A DNA stretch of 64,000 bases from Watersipora subatra (GCF_963576615.1 NC_088708.1:54795196-54859195), one strand, 5' to 3'; counted from the stretch's first letter, positions 1-8,115 are shown. The notes: generated from the sequence alone by a model not told the origin. Numbers and translations are program-made.

Positions 1-37
1 ACAAAACATAATGTTAGTAGGAAGTCGTAATCGGAAA

Positions 38-93
38 ATTCTGTTATAAATAAGCTGAGATGCAGATTCTGTTATAACCAAGCTGAGATGCTT
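38..93 (+). repeat. 28-bp direct duplication in a rearranged spacer
   Basis: Positions 38-65 and 66-93 are two adjacent copies of a 28-bp stretch starting ATTCTGTTATAA and containing AAGCTGAGATGC. They differ at two internal bases and at the last two. This replaces the ordinary spacer end (ATTCTGTCACAAATATCTAAACCACAA) seen elsewhere. I saw no other copy of this arrangement in the window. Confidence 0.85.
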
Positions 94-96
94 GGT

Positions 97-142
97 GCAC
101 TAACCGATTGCACCAAGCTCCAGTGGTGCAATCGGTTAGTGC
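97..142. repeat. Perfect 19-bp inverted repeat of the tRNA D arm
   Basis: Positions 97-115 are the exact reverse complement of 124-142, the D-arm segment of the first tRNA unit, with an 8-nt loop (116-123). It is the only place where I saw tRNA sequence inverted relative to the array. The arrangement resembles a snap-back or template-switch product. As RNA or single-stranded DNA it would form a strong hairpin competing with the D arm. Confidence 0.88.
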
Positions 143-201
143 GCTGTCCTTATAAACAGTATGAGATGCAGAGGCTGTGACTTCGAGCCTCACCTGGAGC
201 A
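117..201 (+). tRNA. tRNA-Ile(UAU)-like unit, D stem GTGC/GTGC, B box variant
   Basis: The body is full length at 85 nt with anticodon TAT and the 11-nt intron AACAGTATGAG. The D stem relies on two G-U pairs, the anticodon stem has C at position 31 (CTGTC) and so loses its last pair, and the first B-box base is changed (CTTCGAGCC). No T run follows at once (AAACTTTATT). The nearest T5 is at 254-258, so the primary transcript would carry a ~50-nt trailer. Probably weak or inactive. Confidence 0.75.
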
Positions 202-280
202 AAACTTTATTGTGTTACAAAACATGATGTTAGTGGAAATTCGCAATGGAAAATTTTTGTCACAAATATCTAAACCACAA

Positions 281-365
281 GCTCCAGTGGCGCAATCGGT
301 TAGCGCGCTGTACTTATAAACAGTATGAGATGCAGAGGCTGTGAGTTCGAGCTTCACCTAGAGCA
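281..365 (+). tRNA. tRNA-Ile(UAU)-like unit, acceptor mismatch
   Basis: The D stem GCGC/GCGC, anticodon stem, intron and B box are intact. The T stem closes with a G-U pair (GTGAG/TTCAC). The 3' acceptor strand is CTAGAGC, leaving one C-A mismatch. There is no T run directly after the 3' end (CATTATTATTG). Confidence 0.75.
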
Positions 366-444
366 CATTATTATTGTGTTACAAAACATGATGTTAGTAG
401 AAATTCGCAAAGGAAATATTTGGTGAATTGTACCCAAATCACAA

Positions 445-529
445 GCTCCAGTCATGCAAATGTTTGGTGTGCTGATCTTATAATCAGTATGACATGCAGA
501 GGCTGTGAGTTCGAGCCTCACCTGGAGCA
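445..529 (+). tRNA. Degenerate tRNA-Ile(UAU), TCATGC D-arm subfamily
   Basis: The acceptor, T arm and B box are intact and a T5 terminator follows at 532-536. The A box is broken (TCATGCAAATG instead of TGGCGCAATCG), the D loop lacks the GG pair (AAATGTTTG), and the intron is ATCAGTATGAC. The leading spacer is the subfamily-specific TGGTGAATTGTACCC type. Confidence 0.7.
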
Positions 530-608
530 CATTTTTATTGTGTGACAAAACATTATGATAGTAGGAAGTCGTAATGGGAAAATTTTCTCACAAATATCTA
601 AACCACAA

Positions 609-693
609 GCTCCAGTGGTGCAATCGGTTAGTGCGCTGTACTTATAAACAGTATGAGATGCAGAGGCTGTGAGTTCGAGCCTCACCTTGACCA
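609..693 (+). tRNA. tRNA-Ile(UAU)-like unit, acceptor CTTGACC
   Basis: The D stem is GTGC/GTGC and the anticodon arm, intron and B box are canonical. The 3' acceptor strand CTTGACC gives two mismatches with GCTCCAG. T5 follows at 696-700. Confidence 0.72.
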
Positions 694-772
694 CATTTTT
701 ATTGTGTTACAAAACAAAATGATAATAGAAAGTCGCAATGGGAAAAGTTTGTCACAAATACCGAAATCACAA

Positions 773-857
773 GCTCCAGTGGTGCAATTGGTTAGTGAGC
801 TGTACTTAAAAACAGTATGAGATGCAGAGGCTGTGAGTTCGAGCCTCACCTGTAGCA
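773..857 (+). tRNA. tRNA-Ile body with UAA anticodon (variant unit)
   Basis: The anticodon loop reads CTTAAAA, so positions 34-36 are TAA, which would pair with the Leu codon UUA. The D stem is GTGC/GTGA, with a mismatch at its outer pair. The 3' acceptor strand is CTGTAGC and a T4 run follows (AATTTTATT). The unit belongs to a 19-member subfamily with leader ATACCGAAATCACAA. Confidence 0.72.
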
Positions 858-936
858 CAATTTTATTGTGTTACAAAACATTATGATAGTAGAAAGTCGC
901 AATGGGAAAACTTTGTCACAAATATCTAAACCACAA

Positions 937-993
937 GCTCCAGTGGCGCAATCGGTTAGCGCGCTGTACTTATAAACAGCCTCACCTGGAGCA
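937..993 (+). pseudogene. Internally deleted tRNA-Ile unit (57 nt, no B box)
   Basis: The 5' half is canonical through the intron bases AACAG, then jumps straight to CCTCACCTGGAGCA. About 28 nt are lost, covering the 3' anticodon stem, variable loop, 5' T stem and most of the B box. It cannot fold as a tRNA. The following spacer is also distinctive, with a short internal repetition (ATAGTGTAGAAATACAGTGTCAG). Confidence 0.88.
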
Positions 994-1085
994 CATTATT
1001 ATTGTGTTACAAAATATAGTGTAGAAATACAGTGTCAGTAGAAATTTGCAATAGAAAAATTTGGTGATTTGTACCCAAATCACAA

Positions 1086-1170
1086 GCTCCAGTCATGCAA
1101 ATGTTTGGTGTGCTGATCTTATAATCAGTATGACATGCAGAGACTGTGAGTTCGAGCCTCACCTGGAGCA
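1086..1170 (+). tRNA. Degenerate tRNA-Ile(UAU), TCATGC D-arm subfamily
   Basis: Same D-arm lesion as the unit at 445-529, with anticodon arm CTGAT-CTTATA-ATCAG. The T arm is intact and T5 follows at the 3' end. Variable loop AGACT. Confidence 0.7.
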
Positions 1171-1249
1171 CATTTTTATTGCGTTACAAAACATAATGTT
1201 AGTAAAAATTCGCAATGGCAAATTTTTGTCACAAATATCTAAACCACAA

Positions 1250-1334
1250 GATCCAGTGGTGCAATCGGTTAGCGCGCTGTACTTATAAACAGTATGAGAT
1301 GCAGAGGCTGTGAGATCGAGCCTCACCGGGAGCA
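1250..1334 (+). tRNA. tRNA-Ile(UAU)-like unit starting GATCCAG
   Basis: The D stem GTGC/GCGC and anticodon arm are sound. The B box is GATCGAGCC, which still fits the consensus. The acceptor GATCCAG/CGGGAGC carries two mismatches. No immediate T run. Confidence 0.72.
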
Positions 1335-1413
1335 CATTATTATTGTGTTCCAAAACATAGTGTCAGTAGAAAGTCGCAATTGGAAACATTTGCCACAAAT
1401 ATCTAAAGCACTA

Positions 1414-1498
1414 GCTCCAGTGGTGCAATCGGTTAGCGCGATGTACTTATAAACAGTATGAGATGCAGAGGCTGTGAGTTCGAGCCTCACCTGGAGCA
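1414..1498 (+). tRNA. tRNA-Ile(UAU)-like unit, anticodon stem ATGTA
   Basis: The D stem is GTGC/GCGC, the T arm and acceptor are canonical and T5 follows. The first anticodon-stem base is changed (ATGTA/TGCAG), losing the top pair. Confidence 0.75.
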
Positions 1499-1577
1499 CA
1501 TTTTTATTGTTTTACAAAACATAATGTTAGTAGAAAGTCGCAATGGAAAAATTTGGTGATTTGTACCTAAATCTCAA

Positions 1578-1662
1578 GCTCCAGTCATGCAATTGGTAAG
1601 TGCGCTGAACTTATAATCAGTATGACATGCAGAGGCTGTGAGTTCGAGCCTCACCTGGAGCA
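1578..1662 (+). tRNA. Degenerate tRNA-Ile(UAU), TCATGC subfamily, CTGAA stem
   Basis: The D arm is TCATGCAATTGGTAAGTGCG and the anticodon region CTGAA-CTTATA with intron ATCAGTATGAC. The leading spacer is the TGGTGATTTGTACCTAAATCTCAA type. The T arm and acceptor are intact and T5 follows. Confidence 0.7.
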
Positions 1663-1741
1663 CATTTTTATTGTGTTACAAAACATAATGTTAGTAGAAA
1701 TTCGGAATGGCAAATTGTTGTCACAAATATCTCAACCGCAA

Positions 1742-1826
1742 GCTCCAGTGGCGCAATCGGTTAGCGCGCTGTACTTATAAACAGTATGAGATGCAGAGGC
1801 TGTGAGTTCGAGCCTCACCTGGAGCA
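1742..1826 (+). tRNA. Canonical tRNA-Ile(UAU) with 11-nt intron
   Basis: Every stem pairs: acceptor GCTCCAG/CTGGAGC, D stem GCGC/GCGC, anticodon stem CTGTA/TGCAG (one G-U), T stem GTGAG/CTCAC. The A box is TGGCGCAATCG and the B box GTTCGAGCC. The intron AACAGTATGAG lies between positions 37 and 38, as in all eukaryotic nuclear pre-tRNAs. Directly downstream is AAACTTTATT, with no T4 run, so termination would occur further into the spacer or beyond. Confidence 0.88.
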
Positions 1827-1905
1827 AAACTTTATTGTGTTACAAAACATAATGTTAGTAGAAATTCGGAATGGCAAATCTTTGTCACAAATATCTAAAC
1901 CACAA

Positions 1906-1990
1906 GCTCCAGTGGCGCAATCGGTTAGTGCGCGGTACTTATAAACAGTATGAGATGCAGAGGCTGTGAGTTCGAGCTTCACCTGGAGCA
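1906..1990 (+). tRNA. tRNA-Ile(UAU)-like unit with CGGTA anticodon stem
   Basis: The 5' anticodon strand is CGGTA, the sequence I recall from vertebrate tRNA-Ile-UAU, but the 3' strand remains TGCAG, leaving a G-A mismatch. The D stem is GCGC/GTGC and the T stem closes with G-U. Confidence 0.74.
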
Positions 1991-2069
1991 CATTATTATT
2001 GTGTTACAAAACATAATATCAGTAGAAATTCGCAACGGGAAATTTTTGTCACAAATATCTAAATCACAA

Positions 2070-2154
2070 GCTCCAGTGGTGCAATCGGTTAGTGCGCTGT
2101 ACTTATAAACAGTATGAGATGCAGAGGCTGTGAGTTCGAGCCTCACCTGGAGCA
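2070..2154 (+). tRNA. tRNA-Ile(UAU) unit, D stem GTGC/GTGC
   Basis: All arms form, with two G-U pairs in the D stem. The B box and acceptor are canonical. No immediate terminator (CATTATTATTG). Confidence 0.8.
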
Positions 2155-2233
2155 CATTATTATTGTGTTACAAAACATAATGTTAGCAGGAAGTCGTAAT
2201 CGGAAAATTCTGTCACAAATATCTAAACCACAA

Positions 2234-2318
2234 GCTACAGTGGCGCAATCGGTTAGCGCGCTGTACTTATAAACAGTATGAGATGCAGAGGCTGTGAGTT
2301 CGAGCCTCACCTGGACCA
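2234..2318 (+). tRNA. tRNA-Ile(UAU)-like unit starting GCTACAG
   Basis: The acceptor GCTACAG/CTGGACC has two mismatches. The D, anticodon and T arms are canonical. T5 follows. This unit and the next are repeated at 2561-2808 by a 327-bp local duplication. Confidence 0.73.
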
Positions 2319-2396
2319 CATTTTTATTGTGTTACAAACATTATGTTAGTGGAAAGTCGTAATGGGAAAACTTTGTCACAAATATCTAAAACACAA

Positions 2397-2481
2397 GCTC
2401 CAGTGGTGCAATCGGTTAGTGCGCTGTACTTATAAACAGTATGAGATGCAGATGCTGTGAGTTGGAGCCTCACCTGGAGCA
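2397..2481 (+). tRNA. tRNA-Ile(UAU)-like unit with altered B box
   Basis: The B box reads GTTGGAGCC; the near-invariant C at its fourth position is lost, so TFIIIC binding should be reduced. Variable region ATGCT instead of AGGCT. The D stem is GTGC/GTGC. Confidence 0.72.
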
Positions 2482-2560
2482 CATTATTATTGTGTTACAA
2501 AACATAATGTTAGCAGGAAGTCGTAATCGGAAAATTCTGTCACAAATATCTAAACCACAA

Positions 2561-2645
2561 GCTACAGTGGCGCAATCGGTTAGCGCGCTGTACTTATAAA
2601 CAGTATGAGATGCAGAGGCTGTGAGTTCGAGCCTCACCTGGACCA
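2561..2645 (+). tRNA. tRNA-Ile(UAU)-like unit starting GCTACAG (local duplicate)
   Basis: Copy of the unit at 2234-2318 in the 327-bp two-monomer tandem duplication. The later HOR copies carry this pair only once. Confidence 0.73.
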
Positions 2646-2723
2646 CATTTTTATTGTGTTACAAACATTATGTTAGTGGAAAGTCGTAATGGGAAAACTT
2701 TGTCACAAATATCTAAAACACAA

Positions 2724-2808
2724 GCTCCAGTGGTGCAATCGGTTAGTGCGCTGTACTTATAAACAGTATGAGATGCAGATGCTGTGAGTTGGAGCCTCAC
2801 CTGGAGCA
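2724..2808 (+). tRNA. tRNA-Ile(UAU)-like unit with altered B box (local duplicate)
   Basis: Copy of 2397-2481, with the same GTTGGAGCC B box. Confidence 0.72.
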
Positions 2809-2887
2809 CATTATTATTGTGTTACAAAACACGATGTTAGTAGAAATTCGCAATGGAAATATTTGGTGAATTGTACCCAAATAACAA

Positions 2888-2972
2888 GCTCCAGTCATGC
2901 AAATGGTTAGTGTGCTAATCTTATAATCAGTATGACATGCAGAGGCTGTGCGTTCGAGCCTCACCTGGAGCA
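2888..2972 (+). tRNA. Degenerate tRNA-Ile(UAU), TCATGC subfamily, CTAAT stem
   Basis: The A box is changed as in the rest of the subfamily, but the D loop keeps GG (AAATGGTTA). The 5' T strand is GTGCG, giving one mismatch. A T4 run follows (AATTTTATT). Confidence 0.68.
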
Positions 2973-3049
2973 CAATTTTATTGTGACAAAACATTATGAT
3001 AGTAGGAAGTCGTAATGGGAAAATTTTGTCACAAATATCTAAACCACAA

Positions 3050-3134
3050 GCTCCAGTGGTGCAATCGGTTAGCGCGCTGTACTTATAAACAGTATGAGAT
3101 GCAGAGGCTGTGAGTTCGAGCCTCACCTGGAGCA
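3050..3134 (+). tRNA. Near-canonical tRNA-Ile(UAU) with terminator
   Basis: The D stem GTGC/GCGC forms with one G-U pair; all other arms, both boxes and the intron are canonical. A T5 run lies 2 nt after the discriminator base. One of the better candidates for an active gene in the first HOR. Confidence 0.84.
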
Positions 3135-3213
3135 CATTTTTATTTTGTTACAAAACATTATGATAGTAGAAAGTCGTAATGGGAAAGTTTTGTCACAAAT
3201 ATCTAAACCACAA

Positions 3214-3298
3214 GCTCCAGTGGTGCAATCGGTTAGTGCGCTGTACTTATAATCAGTATGAGACGCAGAGGCTGTGAGTTCGAGCTTCACCCGGAGCA
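3214..3298 (+). tRNA. tRNA-Ile(UAU)-like unit, intron AATCAGTATGAG-type hybrid
   Basis: The 5' anticodon strand is CTGTA but the intron carries TCAG, a mix of the two intron types, and the 3' anticodon strand is CGCAG, which loses its last pair. The 3' acceptor strand is CCGGAGC. No immediate terminator. Confidence 0.7.
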
Positions 3299-3377
3299 CA
3301 TTATTATTGTGTTACAAAACATAATGTTAGTAGAAAGTCGCAATGGGAAAAGTTTTTCACAAATACCGAAATCACAA

Positions 3378-3462
3378 GCTCCAGTGGTGCAATTGGTTAG
3401 TGAGCTGTACTTAAAAACAGTATGAGATGCAGAGGCTGTGAGTTCGAGCCTCACCTGGAGCA
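3378..3462 (+). tRNA. tRNA-Ile body with UAA anticodon (variant unit)
   Basis: The loop is CTTAAAA, as at 773-857, but here the acceptor is intact and T5 follows, so a transcript could be made. The D stem GTGC/GTGA keeps a mismatch. Confidence 0.73.
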
Positions 3463-3541
3463 CATTTTTATTGTTTTACAAAACATAATGTTAGTAGAAA
3501 GTCGCAATGGAAAAATTTGGTGATTTGTACCTTAATCTCAA

Positions 3542-3626
3542 GCTCCAGTCATGCAATTGGTAAGTGCGCTGTACTTATAATCAGTATGACATGCAGAGGC
3601 TGTGAATTCGAGCCTCACCTGGAGCA
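3542..3626 (+). tRNA. Degenerate tRNA-Ile(UAU), TCATGC subfamily
   Basis: D arm TCATGCAATTGGTAAGTGCG. The B box is ATTCGAGCC, with its first base changed. The acceptor is intact and T5 follows. Confidence 0.68.
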
Positions 3627-3705
3627 CATTTTTATTGTGTTACAAAACATAATGTTAGTAGAAATTCGGAATGGCAAATTTTTGTCACAAATATCTAAAC
3701 CACAA

Positions 3706-3790
3706 GCTCCAGTGGCGCAATCGGTTAGCGCGCTGTTCTTATAAACAGTATGAGATGCAGAGGCTGTGAGTTCGAGCTTCACCTGGAGTA
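3706..3790 (+). tRNA. tRNA-Ile(UAU)-like unit, CTGTT stem, GGAGTA end
   Basis: The D stem is canonical. Position 31 is T, and the 3' acceptor strand CTGGAGT turns the first acceptor pair into G-U. The T stem closes with G-U. Confidence 0.72.
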
Positions 3791-3869
3791 CATTATTATT
3801 GTGTTACAAAACATAATATCAGTAGAAATTCGCAACGGGAAATTTTTGTCACAAATATCTAAATCACAA

Positions 3870-3954
3870 GCTCCAGTGGTGCAATCGGTTAGTGAGCTGT
3901 ACCTAAAAACAGTAGGAGATGCAGAGGCTGTGAGTTCGAGCCTCACCTGGAGCA
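3870..3954 (+). tRNA. tRNA-Ile-derived unit with CCTAAAA anticodon loop
   Basis: The invariant U33 is replaced by C and the anticodon region reads TAA. The intron is changed to AACAGTAGGAG. The D stem is GTGC/GTGA. T5 follows. Unlikely to work as an elongator tRNA. Same-type units start at 7788, 14314, 18068, 22164, 25918, 35872, 39476, 45376, 51443 and 54722. Confidence 0.7.
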
Positions 3955-4033
3955 CATTTTTATTGTTTTACAAAACATAATATTAGTAGAAAGTCGCAAT
4001 GGAAAAATTTGGTGATTTGTACCTAAATCTCAA

Positions 4034-4118
4034 GCTCCAGTCATGCAATTGGTTAGTGCGCTGAACTTATAATCAGTATGACATGCAGAGACTGTGAGTT
4101 CGAGCTTCACCTGGAGCA
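4034..4118 (+). tRNA. Degenerate tRNA-Ile(UAU), TCATGC subfamily, CTGAA stem
   Basis: The D arm is changed, the intron is ATCAGTATGAC, the variable loop AGACT and the T stem closes with G-U. A T4 run follows (AATTTTATT). Confidence 0.68.
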
Positions 4119-4197
4119 CAATTTTATTGTTTTACAAAACATAATGTTAGTAGAAATTCGGAATGGCAAATTTTTGTCACAAATATCTCAACCACAA

Positions 4198-4282
4198 GCT
4201 CCAGTGGCGCAATCGGTTAGCGCGCTGTACTTATAAACAGTATGAGATGCAGAGGCTGTGAGTTCGAGCCTCACCTGGAGCA
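4198..4282 (+). tRNA. Canonical tRNA-Ile(UAU) with 11-nt intron
   Basis: All stems, both internal promoter boxes and the intron are intact. The 3' flank CATTATTATTG and the spacer after it (GGAAAATTCTGTCAC) hold no T4 run, so a transcript could run through into the next unit at 4362. Confidence 0.87.
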
Positions 4283-4361
4283 CATTATTATTGTGTTACA
4301 AAACATAATGTTAGTAGGAAGTCGTAATCGGAAAATTCTGTCACAAATATCTAAATCACAA

Positions 4362-4446
4362 GCTCCAGTGGTGCAATCGGTTAGTGCGCTGTCCTTATAA
4401 ACAGTATGAGATGCAGAGGCTGTGAGTTCGAGCCTCACCTGGAGCA
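4362..4446 (+). tRNA. tRNA-Ile(UAU)-like unit, CTGTC stem
   Basis: The D stem is GTGC/GTGC and C31 loses the last anticodon-stem pair. The B box and acceptor are intact. Flank AAACTTCATTG. Confidence 0.74.
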
Positions 4447-5181
4447 AAACTTCATTGTGTTACAAAACATGATGTTAGTGGAAATTCGCAATGGAAAATT
4501 TTTGTCACAAAAATCTAAACTACAAGCTCCAGTGGCGCAATCGGTTAGCGCGCTGTCCTTATAAACAGTATGAGATGCAGAGGCTGTGACTTCGAGCCTC
4601 ACCTGGAGCAAAACTTTATTGTGTTACAAAACATGATGTTAGTGGAAATTCGCAATGGAAAATTTTTGTCACAAATATCTAAACCACAAGCTCCAGTGGC
4701 GCAATCGGTTAGCGCGCTGTACTTATAAACAGTATGAGATGCAGAGGCTGTGAGTTCGAGCTTCACCTAGAGCACATTATTATTGTGTTACAAAACATGA
4801 TGTTAGTAGAAATTCGCAAAGGAAATATTTGGTGAATTGTACCCAAATCACAAGCTCCAGTCATGCAAATGTTTGGTGTGCTGATCTTATAATCAGTATG
4901 ACATGCAGAGGCTGTGAGTTCGAGCCTCACCTGGAGCACATTTTTATTGTGTGACAAAACATTATGATAGTAGGAAGTCGTAATGGGAAAATTTTCTCAC
5001 AAATATCTAAACCACAAGCTCCAGTGGTGCAATCGGTTAGTGCGCTGTACTTATAAACAGTATGAGATGCAGAGGCTGTGAGTTCGAGCCTCACCTGTAG
5101 CACAATTTTATTGTGTTACAAAACATTATGATAGTAGAAAGTCGTAATGGGAAAACTTTGTCACAAATATCTAAACCACAA

Positions 5182-5238
5182 GCTCCAGTGGCGCAATCGG
5201 TTAGCGCGCTGTACTTATAAACAGCCTCACCTGGAGCA
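5182..5238 (+). pseudogene. Internally deleted tRNA-Ile unit (57 nt)
   Basis: Same deletion endpoint (ACAG joined to CCTCACC) as 937-993, so inherited by block duplication. Confidence 0.87.
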
Positions 5239-5986
5239 CATTATTATTGTGTTACAAAATATAGTGTAGAAATACAGTGTCAGTAGAAATTTGCAATAGA
5301 AAAATTTGGTGATTTGTACCCAAATCACAAGCTCCAGTCATGCAAATGTTTGGTGTGCTGATCTTGTAATCAGTATGACATGCAGAGACTGTGAGTTCGA
5401 GCCTCACCTGGAGCACATTTTTATTGCGTTACAAAACATAATGTTAGTAAAAATTCGCAATGGCAAATTTTTGTCACAAATATCTAAACCACAAGATCCA
5501 GTGGTGCAATCGGTTAGCGCGCTGTACTTATAAACAGTATGAGATGCAGAGGCTGTGAGATCGAGCCTCACCGGGAGCACATTATTATTGTGTTCCAAAA
5601 CATAGTGTCAGTAGAAAGTCGCAATTGGAAACATTTGCCACAAATATCTAAAGCACTAGCTCCAGTGGTGCAATCGGTTAGCGCGATGTACTTATAAACA
5701 GTATGAGATGCAGAGGCTGTGAGTTCGAGCCTCACCTGGAGCACATTTTTATTGTTTTACAAAACATAATGTTAGTAGAAAGTCGCAATGGAAAAATTTG
5801 GTGATTTGTACCTAAATCTCAAGCTCCAGTCATGCAATTGGTAAGTGCGCTGAACTTATAATCAGTATGACATGCAGAGGCTGTGAGTTCGAGCCTCACC
5901 TGGAGCACATTTTTATTGTGTTACAAAACATAATGTTAGTAGAAATTCGGAATGGCAAATTGTTGTCACAAATATCTCAACCGCAA

Positions 5987-6071
5987 GCTCCAGTGGCGCA
6001 ATCGGTTAGCGCGCTGTACTTATAAACAGTATGAGATGCAGAGGCTGTGAGTTCGAGCCTCACCTGGAGCA
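5987..6071 (+). tRNA. Canonical tRNA-Ile(UAU)
   Basis: Same intact fold, boxes and 11-nt intron as 1742-1826, of which it is the HOR counterpart. No T4 directly downstream (AAACTTTATT). Confidence 0.86.
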
Positions 6072-6967
6072 AAACTTTATTGTGTTACAAAACATAATGT
6101 TAGTAGAAATTCGGAATGGCAAATCTTTGTCACAAATATCTAAACCACAAGCTCCAGTGGCGCAATCGGTTAGTGCGCGGTACTTATAAACAGTATGAGA
6201 TGCAGAGGCTGTGAGTTCGAGCTTCACCTGGAGCACATTATTATTGTGTTACAAAACATAATATCAGTAGAAATTCGCAACGGGAAATTTTTGTCACAAA
6301 TATCTAAATCACAAGCTCCAGTGGTGCAATCGGTTAGTGCGCTGTACTTATAAACAGTATGAGATGCAGAGGCTGTGAGTTCGAGCCTCACCTGGAGCAC
6401 ATTATTATTGTGTTACAAAACATAATGTTAGCAGGAAGTCGTAATCGGAAAATTCTGTCACAAATATCTAAACCACAAGCTACAGTGGCGCAATCGGTTA
6501 GCGCGCTGTACTTATAAACAGTATGAGATGCAGAGGCTGTGAGTTCGAGCCTCACCTGGACCACATTTTTATTGTGTTACAAACATTATGTTAGTGGAAA
6601 GTCGTAATGGGAAAACTTTGTCACAAATATCTAAAACACAAGCTCCAGTGGTGCAATCGGTTAGTGCGCTGTACTTATAAACAGTATGAGATGCAGATGC
6701 TGTGAGTTGGAGCCTCACCTGGAGCACATTATTATTGTGTTACAAAACACGATGTTAGTAGAAATTCGCAATGGAAATATTTGGTGAATTGTACCCAAAT
6801 AACAAGCTCCAGTCATGCAAATGGTTAGTGTGCTAATCTTATAATCAGTATGACATGCAGAGGCTGTGCGTTCGAGCCTCACCTGGAGCACAATTTTATT
6901 GTGACAAAACATTATGATAGTAGGAAGTCGTAATGGGAAAATTTTGTCACAAATATCTAAACCACAA

Positions 6968-7052
6968 GCTCCAGTGGTGCAATCGGTTAGCGCGCTGTAC
7001 TTATAAACAGTATGAGATGCAGAGGCTGTGAGTTCGAGCCTCACCTGGAGCA
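6968..7052 (+). tRNA. Near-canonical tRNA-Ile(UAU) with terminator
   Basis: D stem GTGC/GCGC; the other arms and boxes are intact. T5 follows 2 nt after A73. Counterpart of 3050-3134. Confidence 0.84.
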
Positions 7053-7295
7053 CATTTTTATTGCGTTACAAAACATTATGATAGTAGAAAGTCGTAATGG
7101 GAAAGTTTTGTCACAAATATCTAAACCACAAGCTCCAGTGGTGCAATCGGTTAGTGCGCTGTACTTATAATCAGTATGAGATGCAGAGGCTGTGAGCTCG
7201 AGCTTCACCTGGAGCACATTATTATTGTGTTACAAAACATAATGTTAGTAGAAAGTCGCAATGGGAAAAGTTTGTCACAAATACCGAAATCACAA

Positions 7296-7380
7296 GCTCC
7301 AGTGGTGCAATTGGTTAGTGAGCTGTACTTAAAAACAGTATGAGATGCAGAGGCTGTGAGTTCGAGCCTCACCTGGAGCA
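7296..7380 (+). tRNA. tRNA-Ile body with UAA anticodon
   Basis: CTTAAAA loop, D stem GTGC/GTGA, intact acceptor and T5 behind it. The other members of this subfamily start at 773, 3378, 10411, 13822, 17576, 21672, 25426, 28541, 33102, 35380, 38984, 42263, 44884, 48163, 53082, 54066, 56637 and 58388; all lie behind the leader ATACCGAAATCACAA. Confidence 0.74.
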
Positions 7381-8115
7381 CATTTTTATTGTTTTACAAA
7401 ACATAATGTTAGTAGAAAGTCGCAATGGAAAAATTTGGTGATTTGTACCTTAATCTCAAGCTCCAGTCATGCAATTGGTAAGTGCGCTGTACTTATAATC
7501 AGTATGACATGCAGAGGCTGTGAATTCGAGCCTCACCTGGAGCACATTTTTATTGTGTTACAAAACATAATGTTAGTAGAAATTCGGAATGGCAAATTTT
7601 TGTCACAAATATCTAAACCACAAGCTCCAGTGGCGCAATCGGTTAGCGCGCTGTACTTATAAACAGTATGAGATGCAGAGGCTGTGAGTTCGAGCTTCAC
7701 CTGGAGTACATTATTATTGTGTTACAAAACATAATATCAGTAGAAATTCGCAACGGGAAATTTTTGTCACAAATATCTAAATCACAAGCTCCAGTGGTGC
7801 AATCGGTTAGTGAGCTGTACCTAAAAACAGTAGGAGATGCAGAGGACGTGAGTTCGAGCCTCACCTGGAGCACATTTTTATTGTTTTACAAAACATAATA
7901 TTAGTAGAAAGTCGCAATGGAAAAATTTGGTGATTTGTACCTAAATCTCAAGCTCCAGTCATGCAATTGGTTAGTGCGCTGAACTTATAATCAGTATGAC
8001 ATGCAGAGACTGTGAGTTCGAGCTTCACCTGGAGCACAATTTTATTGTTTTACAAAACATAATGTTAGTAGAAATTCGGAATGGCAAATTTTTGTCACAA
8101 ATATCTCAACCACAA

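Larger units (their letters stand above)
117..4525 (+). repeat. HOR copy 1 (4,409 bp, 27 units)
   Basis: Its units are listed singly. Relative to copy 2 it has one extra UAA unit (773) and an extra two-unit block (2561-2887). The offset to copy 2 steps from 4,409 to 4,245 and then 3,918 bp as these extras are passed. Confidence 0.85.

Noticed and set aside
1906-1990. CGGTA anticodon-stem units as the ancestral functional form
   Set aside because: The 5' strand looks like the vertebrate sequence, but the 3' strand TGCAG does not compensate, and these units also have a G-U in the T stem. A simple T-to-G change explains it equally well.
2797-3135. Recurrent minus-strand open frames of 64-112 codons (VRLELTASASHT-like)
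   Set aside because: They are the reverse complement of the tRNA T arm and anticodon region and recur wherever the monomer does. There is no start context, codon bias, domain or length beyond about two monomers. Similar peptides are a known false call over tRNA genes.
3517-3980. Plus-strand open frames of 75-76 codons (MVICTLISSS..., MRCRGCEFE...)
   Set aside because: They read through tRNA bodies (GCEFEPHLE is the T arm) and spacers, and break or persist by single changes that also occur in obviously non-coding units.
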